Of a stretch of DNA of 34,011 nt, positions 32,250-34,011 are shown piece by piece (the first letter of the stretch is position 1; every line of letters starts with the position of its first letter). The stretch lies in contig CALVJY010000024.1 of the NCBI GenBank assembly GCA_944332455.1, positions 1 to 34,011 of the forward strand. Direction: 5' to 3'. The stretch comes from an uncultured Clostridia bacterium (GTDB taxonomy: Bacteria > Bacillota > Clostridia > Christensenellales > HGM11417). The notes below the pieces were generated by a model. The model ran no database searches. It saw nothing but the letters and a program-made list of their open reading frames with translations, and had not been told where the DNA came from. The position numbers and the translations under genes are program-made.

Positions 32250-32333
32250 ACGATACTTTTTTATCATTTCGGAGATGAACTTTGGGATACAGCCGCATAA
32301 GCCTTTCCCCCGTCTGACCGTCTTTGCCGGGTT

Positions 32334-33074
32334 TCAGGCGTGCAGCAACTCGTCAACTTCTTGTAAAACGGCGCCGATGGGCTGATGGCAGACCAGATCG
32401 GCCCGCGAGTCTGCCTCCGTCGCCGTCAGGTTGATCAGCGCAACTTTTCCCCTCTCGAAATAGCCCAGCAGAGAGGCCGCCGGATAGACGGCCAGCGATG
32501 TCCCGCCCACGATCAGCAGATCGGCCCGGGAGACCTCCTCGGCGGCGTCCTCAAAGACGTGCGGCGGCAGCGCCTCCCCGAACAACGTGACGTCCGGCTT
32601 GACGACGCCTCCGCAGTCCGGGCAGTGCGGAACGCCCTCTGAGTGCAGAATAAAATCCATGTCATAGTTCTTTCCGCAGCGCAGGCAGTGGTTCCGATGG
32701 GCCGAACCGTGCAGTTCAAACACCTTCCTGCTGCCGGCCGCCTGGTGCAGGCCGTCCACATTCTGAGTGATGACGGCCGAGATCCGCCCTTCCGCCTCCC
32801 AACGGGCCAGCGCCCTGTGCGCCGGGTTGGGACGAGCTTCGGGAAAGAGCAGGTGTTCCCGATAAAAGCGGTAAAAGCCATCTGGGTCGGCCCGGAAATA
32901 GGAGGCACTGACCAGATCCTCCGCGTTCAGTTCGCCGTACTTTTGGGAATAGATCCCCTTGGCGCCGCGAAAGTCGGGGATCCCGCTCTCGGTCGAGACT
33001 CCGGCCCCTCCGAAAAATACCGCTCTCTTGCTCTGCTTCAGCCATTCGGCCAATGTGTTTGTTTGATTCATCAT
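32334..33074 (-). CDS. cobB: Sirtuin, NAD-dependent protein deacylase
   Basis: A 246-residue sirtuin that removes acyl groups from protein lysines using [18 protein letters not shown] (23-37), TQNVDGLH (103-110), catalytic ELHGS with H122, zinc cysteines C130/C133/C151/C154, and GTSLAVYPA are all present. It is a small stand-alone sirtuin of bacterial length. The start is uncertain: tandem ATGs at 33072-33074 and 33069-33071 and a TTG at 33083, none with a clear ribosome binding site. The AT-rich promoter region lies between this gene and the surface-protein stop. No substrate partner is next to it. Confidence 0.95.
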   Translation of the reverse strand: MMNQTNTLAEWLKQSKRAVFFGGAGVSTESGIPDFRGAKGIYSQKYGELNAEDLVSASYFRADPDGFYRFYREHLLFPEARPNPAHRALARWEAEGRISAVITQNVDGLHQAAGSRKVFELHGSAHRNHCLRCGKNYDMDFILHSEGVPHCPDCGGVVKPDVTLFGEALPPHVFEDAAEEVSRADLLIVGGTSLAVYPAASLLGYFERGKVALINLTATEADSRADLVCHQPIGAVLQEVDELLHA

Positions 33075-33123
33075 AATGTTCAATTGCTATATTAAAGTTT
33101 TATCCGGACGAATTTTTTCCCTG

Positions 33124-34011
33124 TCAGTTGTTTTCTATATAGATTTTGACCACATGATAGAGGCCATTATCCGGATAGTCTCTAAAACTTTCGGAAGGAT
33201 ATTCTTTTACCAATTGAGAATACATATTTAAAGTATTAACTGTAAGTTCCATAAGAAATCGATTATCGACCTCTTTCATAGATAAAGTATAATTACTAGC
33301 ATCAATTGATATTCCTTCCGTTATTTCCAATCTCTGTCGTCCGAATTTTTCTAACTTTAACGAGCCGTCTAAAACAAACATAAACTTTTGAACTACACCG
33401 CTTGTACAAGAAAAATTCACTAAGACATTTGAATTTTCGGATAGATCCGGTATAAAGCTACTGATCTGCTCATTAAAATTCGTAGGATTGCTACTGTTCC
33501 CGCAGGGTACCAGCCAAAGCTCCACCAGCGTTTCCTTTTCTGTGATGACGTATTCCGTCAAACCGCGTTGATAAAAGAATTCCTGCCCTTCATAAGAATA
33601 TCCGGATGGGATATACCAACCTCCCAGTAGATGTTGATCGAGCGGCGGCGGCAGACTTGCCTCCAGGCAGTCCCCGACTTCAAAATCCTCTCCCTCTTTT
33701 AACACCACTTCCTTGGACTCGACATTTTGATCAAGCCGGATTTCTTCCTTTCCTGAGCCTACTCCGTCTTTCAAGACCTCGATCGAAACATCCGCAATAG
33801 GCGTTACTTTCGCCTTTTTGACAATGCGGACGGTCAGTTCAAAAGGCTCCTCCGGATCGGGATCCGTGGGGTCCGTTCCCGGATTTTCCGGGTCCGTTCC
33901 AGGCTCCTCCGGCAGTTCGGGGACAATGGGGCCGTCCTCATTGAACAGCGTGATCGTTTGGGTCCCCGCGTCGACCGTAAAGCCGACCACGCTCCAGGAC
34001 CGGATCAGCGC
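33124..34011 (-). CDS. C-terminal part of a surface or exported protein (5' end beyond the window)
   Basis: The frame is open to the window edge, so only the last 295 or so residues are seen. A Pro/Asp/Glu-rich linker with ELPEEPGTDPENPGTDP joins an upstream domain ending in AGTQTITLFNEDG to a C-terminal part of about 230 residues rich in beta strands. No LPxTG motif, transmembrane anchor or dockerin is visible at the C terminus (ends YIENN). DNA from about 33124 to 33500 is much more AT-rich than the linker and the sirtuin, suggesting a recently acquired or swapped C-terminal domain. I do not recognise the domain. Confidence 0.75.
   Translation of the reverse strand, partial: ALIRSWSVVGFTVDAGTQTITLFNEDGPIVPELPEEPGTDPENPGTDPTDPDPEEPFELTVRIVKKAKVTPIADVSIEVLKDGVGSGKEEIRLDQNVESKEVVLKEGEDFEVGDCLEASLPPPLDQHLLGGWYIPSGYSYEGQEFFYQRGLTEYVITEKETLVELWLVPCGNSSNPTNFNEQISSFIPDLSENSNVLVNFSCTSGVVQKFMFVLDGSLKLEKFGRQRLEITEGISIDASNYTLSMKEVDNRFLMELTVNTLNMYSQLVKEYPSESFRDYPDNGLYHVVKIYIENN

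Noticed and set aside
31918..32250. 110-codon + frame after the XRE-cupin gene
   Set aside because: It runs through the terminator at 31957-31986 and the palindrome cluster; low-complexity product.

Overview
The window looks like chromosome of an uncultured-type Clostridia (Firmicutes/Bacillota) of fairly high GC. Supporting signs are a canonical T-box leader on a valyl-tRNA synthetase operon, a SpoIIE-type PP2C phosphatase, a CdaR-type regulator, a DUF6062 protein, strong AAGGAG/GGAGG ribosome binding sites and sigma-A promoters with an extended -10. Neither genus nor order can be fixed from the sequence alone.

Region A (1-8913) is a defence island: a small XRE repressor-like gene, hsdM, a HEPN (AbiU2-like) protein, hsdS, an unrecognised protein with about eight membrane segments, and hsdR. 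All six lie on + with overlapping or near-abutting junctions, apart from one 161-base gap with a hairpin after hsdM. The HEPN gene, the two hsdS recognition domains and the membrane-protein gene are clearly more AT-rich than hsdM and hsdR, so accessory and specificity parts look separately acquired. The HEPN protein and membrane protein that bracket hsdS are the best candidates for an undescribed accessory system tied to restriction.

Region B (8914-10600) is a scrap-yard and mobile zone: four short fragments of beta-helix surface-protein genes and a SipW-like signal peptidase, in alternating orientations and frames, next to an intact resolvase/invertase-family serine recombinase and a 28-bp palindrome.

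Region C (10791-13543, -) holds an MFS transporter, a GNAT acetyltransferase and a PAP2 phosphatase. Region D (13791-23248, -) is valS, a PAS-SpoIIE phosphatase, argS and gph, apparently behind one T-box(Val) leader, followed by cdaR and an S41 peptidase.

Region E (23361-25991, +) is a NitT/TauT-type ABC uptake operon, divergent from the T-box promoter. Region F (26512-28994, -) is a Gfo/Idh/MocA oxidoreductase, apparently translated from a leaderless mRNA, coupled to an O-antigen ligase/polymerase-like membrane protein whose frame continues 57 codons past a TGA as an acidic coding-like tail.

Region G (29404-34011) holds a DUF6062 cysteine/histidine protein divergent from a membrane-anchored SPOR-like protein, an XRE-cupin regulator, a sirtuin, and the C-terminal part of a surface protein that runs off the window. 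Intergenic spaces are rich in hairpins, terminators and operator-like repeats, which are listed individually.
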